From assembly GCA_050953445.1 (NCBI GenBank), contig JBMNMS010000001.1:1116001-1180000 (forward strand): DNA of 64,000 nucleotides. Reading direction: 5' to 3'. Shown here one piece after another: positions 42,461 through 51,619 of this stretch; the first letter of the stretch is position 1, and each line of letters starts with the position of its first letter. The notes beneath the pieces are model-generated. The model was given only the letters and a program-made list of their open reading frames with translations, was not told where the DNA came from and made no database searches. Both the position numbers and the translations under genes were made by a program. Origin of the DNA: JBMNMS01 sp050953445 (GTDB lineage: Bacteria; Bacillota; Clostridia; Peptostreptococcales; Anaerovoracaceae).

Positions 42461-43552
42461 TCAGACGTTGAATAGGAAGTGGATAACATCCCCGTCCTGG
42501 ACAATATATTCCTTGCCCTCAGAACGCAGGAGACCTTTTTCCTTGGCAAAGGCGACATTTCCGCCACATTCCATCAATTTGTTAAAGGCGATGGTCTCCG
42601 CCCTTATGAAACCCCTTTCAAAATCGGTATGGATTTTTCCCGCTGCAGCAGGGGCTTTGGTTCCCCTTTTTATAGTCCACGCCCTTACCTCAGGCTCTCC
42701 CGCCGTAAGAAAAGAAATAAGATCCAGCAGTTGGTAGGAAGCTTTAATCAGTTTGTCTAAGCCGGACTCCTTGATTCCCAGCTCATCTAAGAAGAGTCTT
42801 CTTTCCTCATCGGAAAGCTCAGCGATTTCGCTTTCAATTTTTGCACAGAGAGTTACAACTTCGGCTCCTTCTTCCTCTGCCAATCTTTTCACAGCTTCCA
42901 CATAGGGGTTGTCCTTTTCTGCAAGATCTTCCTCGGAAACATTGGCGGCATAAATAACAGGCTTATAGGAGAGAAGATCCAGGGATTTTATAAAGGCATC
43001 CTCTTTTTCGTCCAGTTCCAAACTCCGCAAGGGAAGTCCTTTACTTAGATGTTCATTAATTCTATATAGAAGGTTTAATTCCCCCTGTAAGGTCTTATCC
43101 CCCTTAAGGTTTTTAGTAGTACGCATAATTCTTCTTTCCAATATTTCAATGTCGGATAGTATTAATTCGGTGTTTATCGTTTCAATATCTGAAAGTGGAT
43201 CGATTTTTCCGTCTACGTGGACTACATTGGGGTCTTCAAAGCAGCGAACCACATGGATTATAGCGGCTACCTCCCTAATATGGCCTAAAAACTTATTGCC
43301 TAATCCCTCTCCTTTCGAGGCCCCTTTGACAAGACCGGCAATATCGTAGAATTCAATGGTCGTATAGACAGTCTTCTTTGAATTATACATTTTGTGGAGG
43401 ACAGGCAGTCTTTCATCAGGAACCGCCACTACTCCAATATTGGGCTCAATGGTGCAAAATGGATAATTTGCAGCTTCTGCCCCAGCCCTTGTTATAGCGT
43501 TGAACAATGTGCTCTTTCCCACATTTGGAAGTCCTACAATGCCTAATTTCAT
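42461..43552 (-). CDS. ychF: Ribosome-binding ATPase YchF
   Basis: An Obg-family P-loop protein that prefers ATP and is linked to translation and redox stress. The 363-residue product has G1 GLPNVGKSTLFNAIT, GLVKGASKGEGLGNKFL (G3 region), the YchF-type PVIYAANVSEEDL in place of the guanine-specific NKxD, and a C-terminal TGS domain ending GDVIHFLFNV. Its ATG overlaps the lgt stop by four bases (ATGA), so it is translationally coupled. Confidence 0.97.
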   Translation of the reverse strand: MKLGIVGLPNVGKSTLFNAITRAGAEAANYPFCTIEPNIGVVAVPDERLPVLHKMYNSKKTVYTTIEFYDIAGLVKGASKGEGLGNKFLGHIREVAAIIHVVRCFEDPNVVHVDGKIDPLSDIETINTELILSDIEILERRIMRTTKNLKGDKTLQGELNLLYRINEHLSKGLPLRSLELDEKEDAFIKSLDLLSYKPVIYAANVSEEDLAEKDNPYVEAVKRLAEEEGAEVVTLCAKIESEIAELSDEERRLFLDELGIKESGLDKLIKASYQLLDLISFLTAGEPEVRAWTIKRGTKAPAAAGKIHTDFERGFIRAETIAFNKLMECGGNVAFAKEKGLLRSEGKEYIVQDGDVIHFLFNV

Positions 43553-44352
43553 GGGTTATTCTCCTCTATTTCTACATGTTTTTCTTTTTCCCCTCCAGGT
43601 ATGATCTTTCCGTGCCGCTTTCTAACAATAAGGTAGGTAATGGAAAAGGCGGTTAATATGAGAACGCTGGCGATTTGAGCGGTACGGAGAGTATTTCCTA
43701 CCATCAGGCTGTCTGTGCGCAACCCTTCTACAAAAAAACGTTCTATGGAATATAGCATACCGTAGATTAAGAATATTTGTCCATTGAATTTGCGTTGTTT
43801 AGATAGTTGGATCAGCAATACACCTAAGGCAAAACACCATAGGGATTCATATAAAAATGTGGGATGCACCATTTGCCCGTTTACTTGGATAGCCCAGGGC
43901 AGGGTCGTGGGGATTCCATGTGCTTCGCCGTTAAAGTAATTTCCCCATCTACCTATGGATTGCGCGAATGCTATACCGGGTGCTGCCAAATCTAAAATTT
44001 TACTTATGGGGATTTTCCAAATCCTGCACATGATTATGGCTGCAGTGATTCCAAAGATAAGTGCACCGTGGATGGCCAGCCCCCCAGCTCGGTAATTCAG
44101 AATCTGCCATAGATCCTTGCTGTAGTATTCCCAGTTAAAGATCACATAATATAAGCGGGCGCCGATTATTCCGGCGGGAATGGAGACTAGAAGTACGTCG
44201 ATAACCTTTTCCGGATCAAGCTGGAAGCCCGGGGCGCGTTTGTATGTTAGCAAGATGCCGAGAAATATTCCGATGGTAAGGCATACGCCATACCAGCGCA
44301 CATCAAAGCCAAAGATGGTAAAGGCTATAGGATTCGGTATCGGTAAAAACAT
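43549..44352 (-). CDS. lgt: Prolipoprotein diacylglyceryl transferase
   Basis: Transfers diacylglycerol from phosphatidylglycerol to the lipobox cysteine of prolipoproteins. The 267-residue protein has seven hydrophobic segments, the signature GRWGNYFNGEAHG, the GGLAIHGALIFG block, HPTFLYESLW and RFFVEGLRTDSL. It starts at ATG 44352 behind a run of seven G residues. It would modify the three lipoproteins encoded in this window. A small hairpin (CAGGG/CCCTG, 44370-44389) lies in its leader. Confidence 0.97.
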   Translation of the reverse strand: MFLPIPNPIAFTIFGFDVRWYGVCLTIGIFLGILLTYKRAPGFQLDPEKVIDVLLVSIPAGIIGARLYYVIFNWEYYSKDLWQILNYRAGGLAIHGALIFGITAAIIMCRIWKIPISKILDLAAPGIAFAQSIGRWGNYFNGEAHGIPTTLPWAIQVNGQMVHPTFLYESLWCFALGVLLIQLSKQRKFNGQIFLIYGMLYSIERFFVEGLRTDSLMVGNTLRTAQIASVLILTAFSITYLIVRKRHGKIIPGGEKEKHVEIEENNP

Positions 44353-44997
44353 TTTTCCCCCCCATTTAACAGGGTGTTTCGATCCCTGTTTTACATTTCT
44401 TTATTATATAGCAAAAAGGTTGAAAAAAATAGTCCGAAAGCTATCAGTTTTTTATTGTTTTACGGGTTTCAACGAAAGCGTATATGCCTTGTTCCTTAGG
44501 GTTTATCCACTGAATTCAGCCCTAAATATTATGACTTTCACTTATTCCCTGGGTTGTTATTTTCCGAAATCATCGGTAAATAGCATTTTTATTTTCTGGG
44601 GCAGAAAGATCAACCGTGCGGATTACACCATGGGAACAATTATTTCCCTACGAATGTTGCTAAGAATATACTTGCAATCCAATATTAGAGATGCTATTAT
44701 TATTAAAAGATTATTCTGAAAATTGGGACTGACAAATCATTGGATAGTTAGAAGGGCACAAGTATTTAGAAATCCTTGCTAAATCATTTTGCAAGGCGGC
44801 TAAGTTGTAAAGGTTAGCGTTATGGGTTCTTCTATATTATTCTTTCGTAAACTACTATTTTGTTATTTTCATTCTAATTCGACAAAAGGTGCGATCCATT
44901 TGTGGTAAAAGTAAATTTACAGACTAAGGAAGTATAGGGGGGGGCATAAAGCAATAGAAGACTATGTATCTGTAACAAAGAAAGGGGGTAAAACAAA
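44353..44997. other. 645-bp intergenic region upstream of the surface protein
   Basis: AT-rich. It contains the lgt leader hairpin, a reverse-strand TATAAT (44403-44408), a weak stem TTAGGGT/GCCCTAA (about 44496-44527), and CCTTGC/GCAAGG (about 44774-44797). It ends with the site AAGGGGG before the surface-protein start. No protein-coding frame with a ribosome site and no known riboswitch consensus was found. A long untranslated leader is likely. Confidence 0.4.
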
Positions 44998-47900
44998 ATG
45001 ATCTTTAAAGACCTAAAAGAAAGGGGATCTGGTATCAATAGGGTAAGCAGAAAGAAGAGTGCAACAGCACTGAGAATTGCAAGAGCTGCAATATTATCAC
45101 TTATGCTAATCGCACTGATGTTACCCGTGCAGCCTGCGACCTTTTCAGCAGATTCAAATCAGATTTACCTGGGATTTACATCTGACGTACACAATAGCAT
45201 CACAAACTTAACTACCTGGCTAAACAAACTAAAGGGAAGCGCGTCTACTTTAGATATGATGATTTTTGGAGGTGATTACGAGGGGGTAGACAGAGCCCAA
45301 CAATGTGTTGCTGCTGTAGAAAATATCTACGGCAGTGATACGAATTGCGTATTGGTACGGGGAAATCATGATCCTGATAACGCTATTTTCCCAAGCGGCT
45401 TATTGTATGATGGAGAGGATTATGCTGTTTATGTAATGAATACTGGTGCATATCCCGTGTCCTTCAAACAAGCCGAAATAACCGATCTTTCTAACAAGCT
45501 AAATACAATAGATGCATCTAAGCCCGTTTTTGTAGCCGCACATGGGCCTATTCATTATTATTCAAATAGAACCACAGGCAATGCGGATAATCTCCTAACT
45601 GTATTAAATCAGCACGAAAATGTTGTTTTCCTTTGGGGACATAATCATACTGTCTCCGATCCTTATTACGGGCAGGTTATGACTAAGGGATTTAAAATCA
45701 AAACCACCCAAAACTCCGTAGCAAAGGAGATAAATTTCACATATCTATCTTATGGGGCGATGGCCCAAGGAAATAATGGAGCTAATGGTCTTCTTGCGAC
45801 ATTGACTGATGGAAGAGATTCTACACAGATTGATTTCGCTTATAAGAACCTATCGGGAGGAACTGTTTCACAAGGTACAGTTATCATAGGCGATGAAAGC
45901 TCACCGGAGGATGAAGAAATAGCATCCGTTTCCGTAAGCGGGATAACGTCACCGGTAGCCGGTGCTGTCCCTGTTACAACGGCAACGGCAGGTTCATCCA
46001 AATATTCGGCAGGAGAGGTAAGCTGGACTCCTTCACCGGGAAGCAGCTTTGGCTATGATACGGTCTATACTGCAAGGGTAAAGGTAACAGCCAATGCCGG
46101 CTACAAGTTTACAACGGCAACCACTGCAACAATTAATGGGAATGCTGTCACAGACAAAGTTTTAAACAGCGATGGTACCCTTACATTAAGCTATGAATTC
46201 CCCAAAACACAAGTTGCACCAAGCGGGCCGTCATATGAACTTGCAGGCTCTCCTGAAAGTGGTGAAACCTATCTAATAGTTGGGAAATCAGGCAGCAACT
46301 ACTATGCTATGACAAATGAAAAAACCACCGTAAGCAGCGTTGACTACCTTAAGGGTGTTCAGGTGACAGTATCAGGTAACTATGTTTTATCAACGGGTAT
46401 CACTGACGGAATGCTTTGGGATTTTAGCACCTCGGGAGCAGGCTTTAATGTAAAGAACGGAACAAATTTCCTAAATCGTAAAGCCCAGGATAGCCGTGGA
46501 ATATATCTGAACACAAAAAGTGATGGAAAAGGCTATGGGGATTGGATTTATACGCAGTCTGAAAAAAGTTTAAGAACTGACAGTACTCAGGTAAGCGATA
46601 AATTCTACCTAAAGCTAAATGGAAGCGGAAGCGCTTACTACTTTGGAAATTTAAAGAATGAATTAGCTGAAATATATCTTTACAAGTTGACGCAAGGGCC
46701 GCCACCGGAGGATGAAGAAATAGCATCCGTTTCCGTAAGCGGGATAACGTCACCGGTAGCCGGTGCTGTCCCTGTTACAACGGCAACGGCAGGTTCATCC
46801 AAATATTCGGCAGGAGAGGTAAGCTGGACTCCTTCACCGGGAAGCAGCTTTGGCTATGATACGGTCTATACTGCAAGGGTAAAGGTAACAGCCAATGCCG
46901 GCTACAAGTTTACAACGGCAACCACTGCAACAATTAATGGGAATGCTGTCACAGACAAAGTTTTAAACAGCGATGGTACCCTTACATTAAGCTATGAATT
47001 CCCCAAAACACAAGTTGCACCAAGCGGGCCGTCATATGAACTTGCAGGCTCTCCTGAAAGTGGTGAAACCTATCTAATAGTTGGGAAATCAGGCAGCAAC
47101 TACTATGCTATGACAAATGAAAAAACCACCGTAAGCAGCGTTGACTACCTTAAGGGTGTTCAGGTGACAGTATCAGGTAACTATGTTTTATCAACGGGTA
47201 TCACTGACGGAATGCTTTGGGATTTTAGCACCTCGGGAGCAGGCTTTAATGTAAAGAACGGAACAAATTTCCTAAATCGTAAAGCCCAGGATAGCCGTGG
47301 AATATATCTGAACACAAAAAGTGATGGAAAAGGCTATGGGGATTGGATTTATACGCAGTCTGAAAAAAGTTTAAGAACTGACAGTACTCAGGTAAGCGAT
47401 AAATTCTACCTAAAGCTAAATGGAAGCGGAAGCGCTTACTACTTTGGAAATTTAAAGAATGAATTAGCTGAAATATATCTTTACAAGTTGACGCAAGGCC
47501 CGCCACCGGTTACATTAGAAACAATCAGCATAAGCAAGCAGCCGGATAAGACCACATATATTGAAGGCCAAAGCTTTGAGGCGGCAGGCATGGAAGTAAC
47601 GGCACACTACAACGATGGTACGAGCCAGATAGTAACGGGCTATACCATTGAACCATCGGGTGCTTTGGCAGTAAGTGATGTAAAGATAACAGTAAACTAT
47701 GAAGGCAAGAGTGCCGATGTGGCCATTACGGTAACGGCAAAAGAGCTTATGGGGATAGCGGTTAGCTTTAACCAGGGAAGTACAGCAGTTTACCCAAGCA
47801 CCTCCCTTGACAGCTTAAAGTCAATGCTAACCGTAACGGCAAACTACAACGATGGCAGCTTTGGCATAGTGGAAGGGGGCGATTACACATTAAGCGGAAC

Positions 47901-50517
47901 CCTTTCAGCAGGAGCAAGTACCATCAGCGTAAGCTATGGAGGCATGACAGCTGAATTTACAGTGAATGTAACAGCGAAGGCATTAGAAACAATCAGCATA
48001 AGCAAGCAGCCGGATAAGACCACATATATTGAAGGCCAAAGCTTTGAGGCGGCAGGCATGGAAGTAACGGCACACTACAACGATGGTACGAGCCAGATAG
48101 TAACGGGCTATACCATTGAACCATCGGGTGCTTTGGCAGTAAGTGATGTAAAGATAACAGTAAACTATGAAGGCAAGAGTGCCGATGTGGCCATTACGGT
48201 AACGGCAAAAGAGCTTATGGGGATAGCGGTTAGCTTTAACCAGGGAAGTACAGCAGTTTACCCAAGCACCTCCCTTGACAGCTTAAAGTCAATGCTAACC
48301 GTAACGGCAAACTACAACGATGGCAGCTTTGGCATAGTGGAAGGGGGCGAATACACATTAAGCGGAACCCTTTCAGCAGGAGCAAGTACCATCAGCGTAA
48401 GCTATGGAGGCATGACAGCTGAATTTACAGTGAATGTAACAGCGAAGGCATTAGAAACAATCAGCATAAGCAAGCAGCCGGATAAGACCACATATATTGA
48501 AGGCCAAAGCTTTGAGGCGGCAGGCATGGAAGTAACGGCACACTACAACGATGGTACGAGCCAGATAGTAACGGGCTATACCATTGAACCATCGGGTGCT
48601 TTGGCAGTAAGTGATGTAAAGATAACAGTAAACTATGAAGGCAAGAGTGCCGATGTGGCCATTACGGTAACGGCAAAAGAGCTTATGGGGATAGCGGTTA
48701 TCTTTAACCAGGGAAGTACAGCAGTTTACCCAAGCACCTCCCTTGACAGCTTAAAGTCAATGCTAACCGTAACGGCAAACTACAACGATGGCAGCTTTGG
48801 CATAGTGGAAGGGGGCGAATACACATTAAGCGGAACCCTTTCAGCAGGAGCAAGTACCATCAGCGTAAGCTATGGAGGCATGACAGCTGAATTTACAGTG
48901 AATGTAACAGCGAAGGCATTAGAAACAATCAGCATAAGCAAGCAGCCGGATAAGACCACATATATTGAAGGCCAAAGCTTTGAGGCGGCAGGCATGGAAG
49001 TAACGGCACACTACAACGATGGTACGAGCCAGATAGTAACGGGCTATACCATTGAACCATCGGGTGCTTTGGCAGTAAGTGATGTAAAGATAACAGTAAA
49101 CTATGAAGGCAAGAGTGCCGATGTGGCCATTACGGTAACGGCAAAAGAGCTTATGGGGATAGCGGTTATCTTTAACCAGGGAAGTACAGCAGTTTACCCA
49201 AGCACCTCCCTTGACAGCTTAAAGTCAATGCTAACCGTAACGGCAAACTACAACGATGGCAGCTTTGGCATAGTGGAAGGGGGCGAATACACATTAAGCG
49301 GAACCCTTTCAGCAGGAGCAAGTACCATCAGCGTAAGCTATGGAGGCATGACAGCTGAATTTACAGTGAATGTAACAGCGAAGGCATTAGAAACAATCAG
49401 CATAAGCAAGCAGCCGGATAAGACCACATATATTGAAGGCCAAAGCTTTGAGGCGGCAGGCATGGAAGTAACGGCACACTACAACGATGGTACGAGCCAG
49501 ATAGTAACGGGCTATACCATTGAACCATCGGGTGCTTTGGCAGTAAGTGATGTAAAGATAACAGTAAACTATGAAGGCAAGAGTGCCGATGTGGCCATTA
49601 CGGTAACGGCAAAAGAGCTTATGGGGATAGCGGTTAGCTTTAACCAGGGAAGTACAGCAGTTTACCCAAGCACCTCCCTTGACAGCTTAAAGTCAATGCT
49701 AACCGTAACGGCAAACTACAACGATGGCAGCTTTGGCATAGTGGAAGGGGGCGAATACACATTAAGCGGAACCCTTTCAGCAGGAGCAAGTACCATCAGC
49801 GTAAGCTATGGAGGCATGACAGCTGAATTTACAGTGAATGTAACAGCGACCAGTAGTGGCGGCACAGGCGGCGGCACAGGCGGTGGCGCAGGTGGTGGCG
49901 CAGGTGGAACCGATGTCACGATAATTCCCAATGAGAAGGTGCCTGAGGGCGAGATTTATACCGGTTTTAGCGATGTTCCGGAAAATAGCTGGTATTATAA
50001 TTCAATCAAGGCTGTAACAACAAGGGGGTTATTCAAAGGACTTTCTCATGATTATTTTGGCCCTGATGTAATTATAACTCGTGCAATGTTTGTCACCATT
50101 CTTAGCAGAATTGAATTTGGCAGCGATAACGAGGTTCCCCTAAGTGATATGAATTTTACGGATCTGTCACAGGAATGGTATAGGGGTGCAATTGCATGGG
50201 CTTATCAAAACAAGATAACGCTGGGTATAAGCGAGACTAAATTTGATCCTGATGGAATTCTGACGAGGGAACAGATGGCAGCATTTCTTTATAGGTATGC
50301 TGAGTATAAAGGATATGATGTTAGTTATGATATTGAGGCACTTAACAAATACACAGATAATGATCTAATAAGAAAATATGCTGTCATACCAATGGCATGG
50401 TCAATCAAGCACAATTTGTTCGAGGGAGTAACTGAGAACACTTTGGTTCCAGAGGGAATGGCGACGAGAGGGCAAAGTGCAACAGTGTTTATGAGATTTG
50501 TGGAGAACTTCATATAG
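44998..50517 (+). CDS. SLH-anchored metallophosphoesterase with Ig-like repeat stalk
   Basis: A 1,839-residue surface protein. A long signal peptide (about residues 1-50) leads to a calcineurin-like phosphoesterase domain (about 55-300) with all metal motifs: SDVHN, GGDYEG, RGNHD, AAHGP and GHNH. Then come two copies of a 267-residue segment (a beta-rich Ig-like part plus an unidentified 150-residue domain), five copies of a 156-residue double Ig-like unit (Big_3 type), a Gly-rich linker and three C-terminal SLH domains (from about residue 1,655, GFSDVPENSWYYNSIKAV). The SLH part should bind secondary wall polymer, with the stalk presenting the enzyme. ATG 44998 follows AAGGGGG. The substrate is unknown. 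Confidence 0.93.
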   Translation: MIFKDLKERGSGINRVSRKKSATALRIARAAILSLMLIALMLPVQPATFSADSNQIYLGFTSDVHNSITNLTTWLNKLKGSASTLDMMIFGGDYEGVDRAQQCVAAVENIYGSDTNCVLVRGNHDPDNAIFPSGLLYDGEDYAVYVMNTGAYPVSFKQAEITDLSNKLNTIDASKPVFVAAHGPIHYYSNRTTGNADNLLTVLNQHENVVFLWGHNHTVSDPYYGQVMTKGFKIKTTQNSVAKEINFTYLSYGAMAQGNNGANGLLATLTDGRDSTQIDFAYKNLSGGTVSQGTVIIGDESSPEDEEIASVSVSGITSPVAGAVPVTTATAGSSKYSAGEVSWTPSPGSSFGYDTVYTARVKVTANAGYKFTTATTATINGNAVTDKVLNSDGTLTLSYEFPKTQVAPSGPSYELAGSPESGETYLIVGKSGSNYYAMTNEKTTVSSVDYLKGVQVTVSGNYVLSTGITDGMLWDFSTSGAGFNVKNGTNFLNRKAQDSRGIYLNTKSDGKGYGDWIYTQSEKSLRTDSTQVSDKFYLKLNGSGSAYYFGNLKNELAEIYLYKLTQGPPPEDEEIASVSVSGITSPVAGAVPVTTATAGSSKYSAGEVSWTPSPGSSFGYDTVYTARVKVTANAGYKFTTATTATINGNAVTDKVLNSDGTLTLSYEFPKTQVAPSGPSYELAGSPESGETYLIVGKSGSNYYAMTNEKTTVSSVDYLKGVQVTVSGNYVLSTGITDGMLWDFSTSGAGFNVKNGTNFLNRKAQDSRGIYLNTKSDGKGYGDWIYTQSEKSLRTDSTQVSDKFYLKLNGSGSAYYFGNLKNELAEIYLYKLTQGPPPVTLETISISKQPDKTTYIEGQSFEAAGMEVTAHYNDGTSQIVTGYTIEPSGALAVSDVKITVNYEGKSADVAITVTAKELMGIAVSFNQGSTAVYPSTSLDSLKSMLTVTANYNDGSFGIVEGGDYTLSGTLSAGASTISVSYGGMTAEFTVNVTAKALETISISKQPDKTTYIEGQSFEAAGMEVTAHYNDGTSQIVTGYTIEPSGALAVSDVKITVNYEGKSADVAITVTAKELMGIAVSFNQGSTAVYPSTSLDSLKSMLTVTANYNDGSFGIVEGGEYTLSGTLSAGASTISVSYGGMTAEFTVNVTAKALETISISKQPDKTTYIEGQSFEAAGMEVTAHYNDGTSQIVTGYTIEPSGALAVSDVKITVNYEGKSADVAITVTAKELMGIAVIFNQGSTAVYPSTSLDSLKSMLTVTANYNDGSFGIVEGGEYTLSGTLSAGASTISVSYGGMTAEFTVNVTAKALETISISKQPDKTTYIEGQSFEAAGMEVTAHYNDGTSQIVTGYTIEPSGALAVSDVKITVNYEGKSADVAITVTAKELMGIAVIFNQGSTAVYPSTSLDSLKSMLTVTANYNDGSFGIVEGGEYTLSGTLSAGASTISVSYGGMTAEFTVNVTAKALETISISKQPDKTTYIEGQSFEAAGMEVTAHYNDGTSQIVTGYTIEPSGALAVSDVKITVNYEGKSADVAITVTAKELMGIAVSFNQGSTAVYPSTSLDSLKSMLTVTANYNDGSFGIVEGGEYTLSGTLSAGASTISVSYGGMTAEFTVNVTATSSGGTGGGTGGGAGGGAGGTDVTIIPNEKVPEGEIYTGFSDVPENSWYYNSIKAVTTRGLFKGLSHDYFGPDVIITRAMFVTILSRIEFGSDNEVPLSDMNFTDLSQEWYRGAIAWAYQNKITLGISETKFDPDGILTREQMAAFLYRYAEYKGYDVSYDIEALNKYTDNDLIRKYAVIPMAWSIKHNLFEGVTENTLVPEGMATRGQSATVFMRFVENFI
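45903..47504 (+). repeat. 801-bp tandem duplication, two copies
   Basis: Copy 1 is 45903-46703 and copy 2 is 46704-47504. Reading them side by side I see only one difference, a G/C change near the end (AAGGGCC versus AAGGCCC). Each encodes the same 267 residues. The ACCGG that opens a third copy follows copy 2. Confidence 0.95.
47515..49854 (+). repeat. 468-bp tandem repeat, five copies
   Basis: Units start at 47515, 47983, 48451, 48919 and 49387, each opening TTAGAAACAATCAGC. Differences noticed are one GAT/GAA change (Asp in unit 1, Glu in the others) and one AGC/ATC change (Ile in units 3 and 4, Ser in 1, 2 and 5). Each unit encodes 156 residues forming two Ig-like domains. Confidence 0.97.
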
Positions 50518-50555
50518 TCCGACTTGCATCTGAAAAACTAATGTAAGTTATAACC

Positions 50556-50594
50556 AGCTGCAAAATCAGTTGTCATGTGATTTTGCAGCTGTTT
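50556..50594 (+). terminator. Terminator after the metallophosphoesterase surface protein
   Basis: AGCTGCAAAATCA (50556-50568) and TGATTTTGCAGCT (50578-50590) form a perfect 13-pair stem with a nine-base loop, then GTTTTA. Confidence 0.8.
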
Positions 50595-50614
50595 TATATC
50601 ATTCATTCAGTATA

Positions 50615-50643
50615 ATGACGTCGAATGCAATTTATGTTAGAAT
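50615..50643 (+). promoter_or_regulatory. Putative promoter of the NYN-LOTUS gene
   Basis: ATGACG, 17-base spacer, TAGAAT. It lies about 45 bases before the ATG and is consistent with monocistronic expression. Confidence 0.4.
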
Positions 50644-50685
50644 ATTAAAAAGGGATTAGGATAAGGGATTTTTAAGGAGGTTTTA

Positions 50686-51603
50686 ATGGCTGTGGAAAAC
50701 AGGTTTGCTGTGCTAATTGATGCAGATAATATATCGGATAAATACATTAGATTTATTATGGATGAAATATCGAATGAGGGCATAGCGACCTATAAACGAA
50801 TATATGGGGATTGGACAAAGCCTGATTTAGGGGCGTGGAAAAAGGTTCTGCTGGAATATTCCATAACTCCTGTACAACAATATGGTTACACTGCCGGAAA
50901 GAATTCTACCGATGCTGCAATGATAATAGATGCAATGGATATTTTGTATTCGGATAATGTAGAAGGGTTTTGCCTGGTATCAAGTGACAGTGATTTTACC
51001 AGGTTAGCTTCACGTCTGCGGGAAGCAGGGAAGGAAGTTGTAGGAATGGGGGAAAGAAAAACTCCCAAGCCTTTTGTGGTTGCGTGTAATAAGTTTAAGT
51101 ATCTTGATATTTTGGCAAAACAAGAGACTGAAGAAAAGGAAAAAGTAAAGGATGATAACTTCCGGGAGAAGATGATAAAAGCTAAGACAGCTGAAATAAA
51201 AAAACTGTTTGTCCCATTGCCAGAGGGTTTTGATGGGGGAGAAGAGGGAGATGGAGGCGAAAATGGAAATGGAAATGGAAATGGTAATGGAGAACCTGAG
51301 ATGACTCCCCTTGAAACTATAAGCGAGGCTGTCCTTACCATTATAAGGGAGAACTCGGATGAGGATGGCTGGGTATTCATTGCAGATATAGGTTCTTTGC
51401 TTCTTAAACGATATCCTGATTTTGATGTGAGAAACTTTGGGTTTAAAAAACTCACACCGTTTATCAACTCATTTAAAACCTTGGAAATTAGAGCCGAAAA
51501 ACATGGAAGTAGTAAATTGGTATATGCAAGGGAGAGAGAGATGGGTGAAATTAGGCCCGAAGGAAAGTCTCCCATTCCAAAAGGGGGGAAGAAAAAAGGA
51601 TGA
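50686..51603 (+). CDS. NYN-domain ribonuclease-like protein with LOTUS/OST-HTH domain
   Basis: A 305-residue protein. Residues 1-150 form a NYN (PIN-like) nuclease fold with acidic metal ligands in AVLIDADNIS, NSTDAAMIIDAMDIL and CLVSSDSDFTRLASRLRE. A Lys/Glu-rich helix and a low-complexity Gly/Asn linker (about 184-205) lead to an OST-HTH/LOTUS domain (about 210-285, with AVLTIIRENSDEDGWVFIADIG), a module that binds RNA. The tail is basic. It probably cleaves or binds structured RNA; no target is known. AAGGAGG lies seven bases before ATG 50686. Its stop codon is part of the reverse-strand terminator. Confidence 0.88.
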   Translation: MAVENRFAVLIDADNISDKYIRFIMDEISNEGIATYKRIYGDWTKPDLGAWKKVLLEYSITPVQQYGYTAGKNSTDAAMIIDAMDILYSDNVEGFCLVSSDSDFTRLASRLREAGKEVVGMGERKTPKPFVVACNKFKYLDILAKQETEEKEKVKDDNFREKMIKAKTAEIKKLFVPLPEGFDGGEEGDGGENGNGNGNGNGEPEMTPLETISEAVLTIIRENSDEDGWVFIADIGSLLLKRYPDFDVRNFGFKKLTPFINSFKTLEIRAEKHGSSKLVYAREREMGEIRPEGKSPIPKGGKKKG

Positions 51604-51619
51604 TGCCTTGGCATCATCC
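51592..51619 (-). terminator. Terminator of the cysK operon, overlapping two stop codons
   Basis: GGATGATGCC (51598-51607) and GGCATCATCC (51610-51619) form a near-perfect palindrome. Read on the reverse strand it is followed by six T residues (51597-51592). It contains both the cysK stop (51616-51614) and the NYN stop (51601-51603). Confidence 0.8.

Noticed and set aside
44180..44719. Forward open frame of about 180 codons
   Set aside because: Its first third is antisense to lgt, there is no ribosome site, and the residue mix looks like translated non-coding DNA.
44740..44997. Cyclic-di-GMP or other riboswitch in the surface-protein leader
   Set aside because: The conserved cores I know were not found; only short stems are present.
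47515..49854. Regularly spaced direct repeats, considered as a CRISPR array
   Set aside because: Units are 468 bp, in frame, and have no unique spacers; they encode Ig-like domains.
50886..51617. Reverse-strand frame of 243 codons opposite the NYN-LOTUS gene
   Set aside because: Low-complexity Ser/Pro/Phe product with no ribosome site; a shadow of a Glu/Gly/Lys-rich gene.
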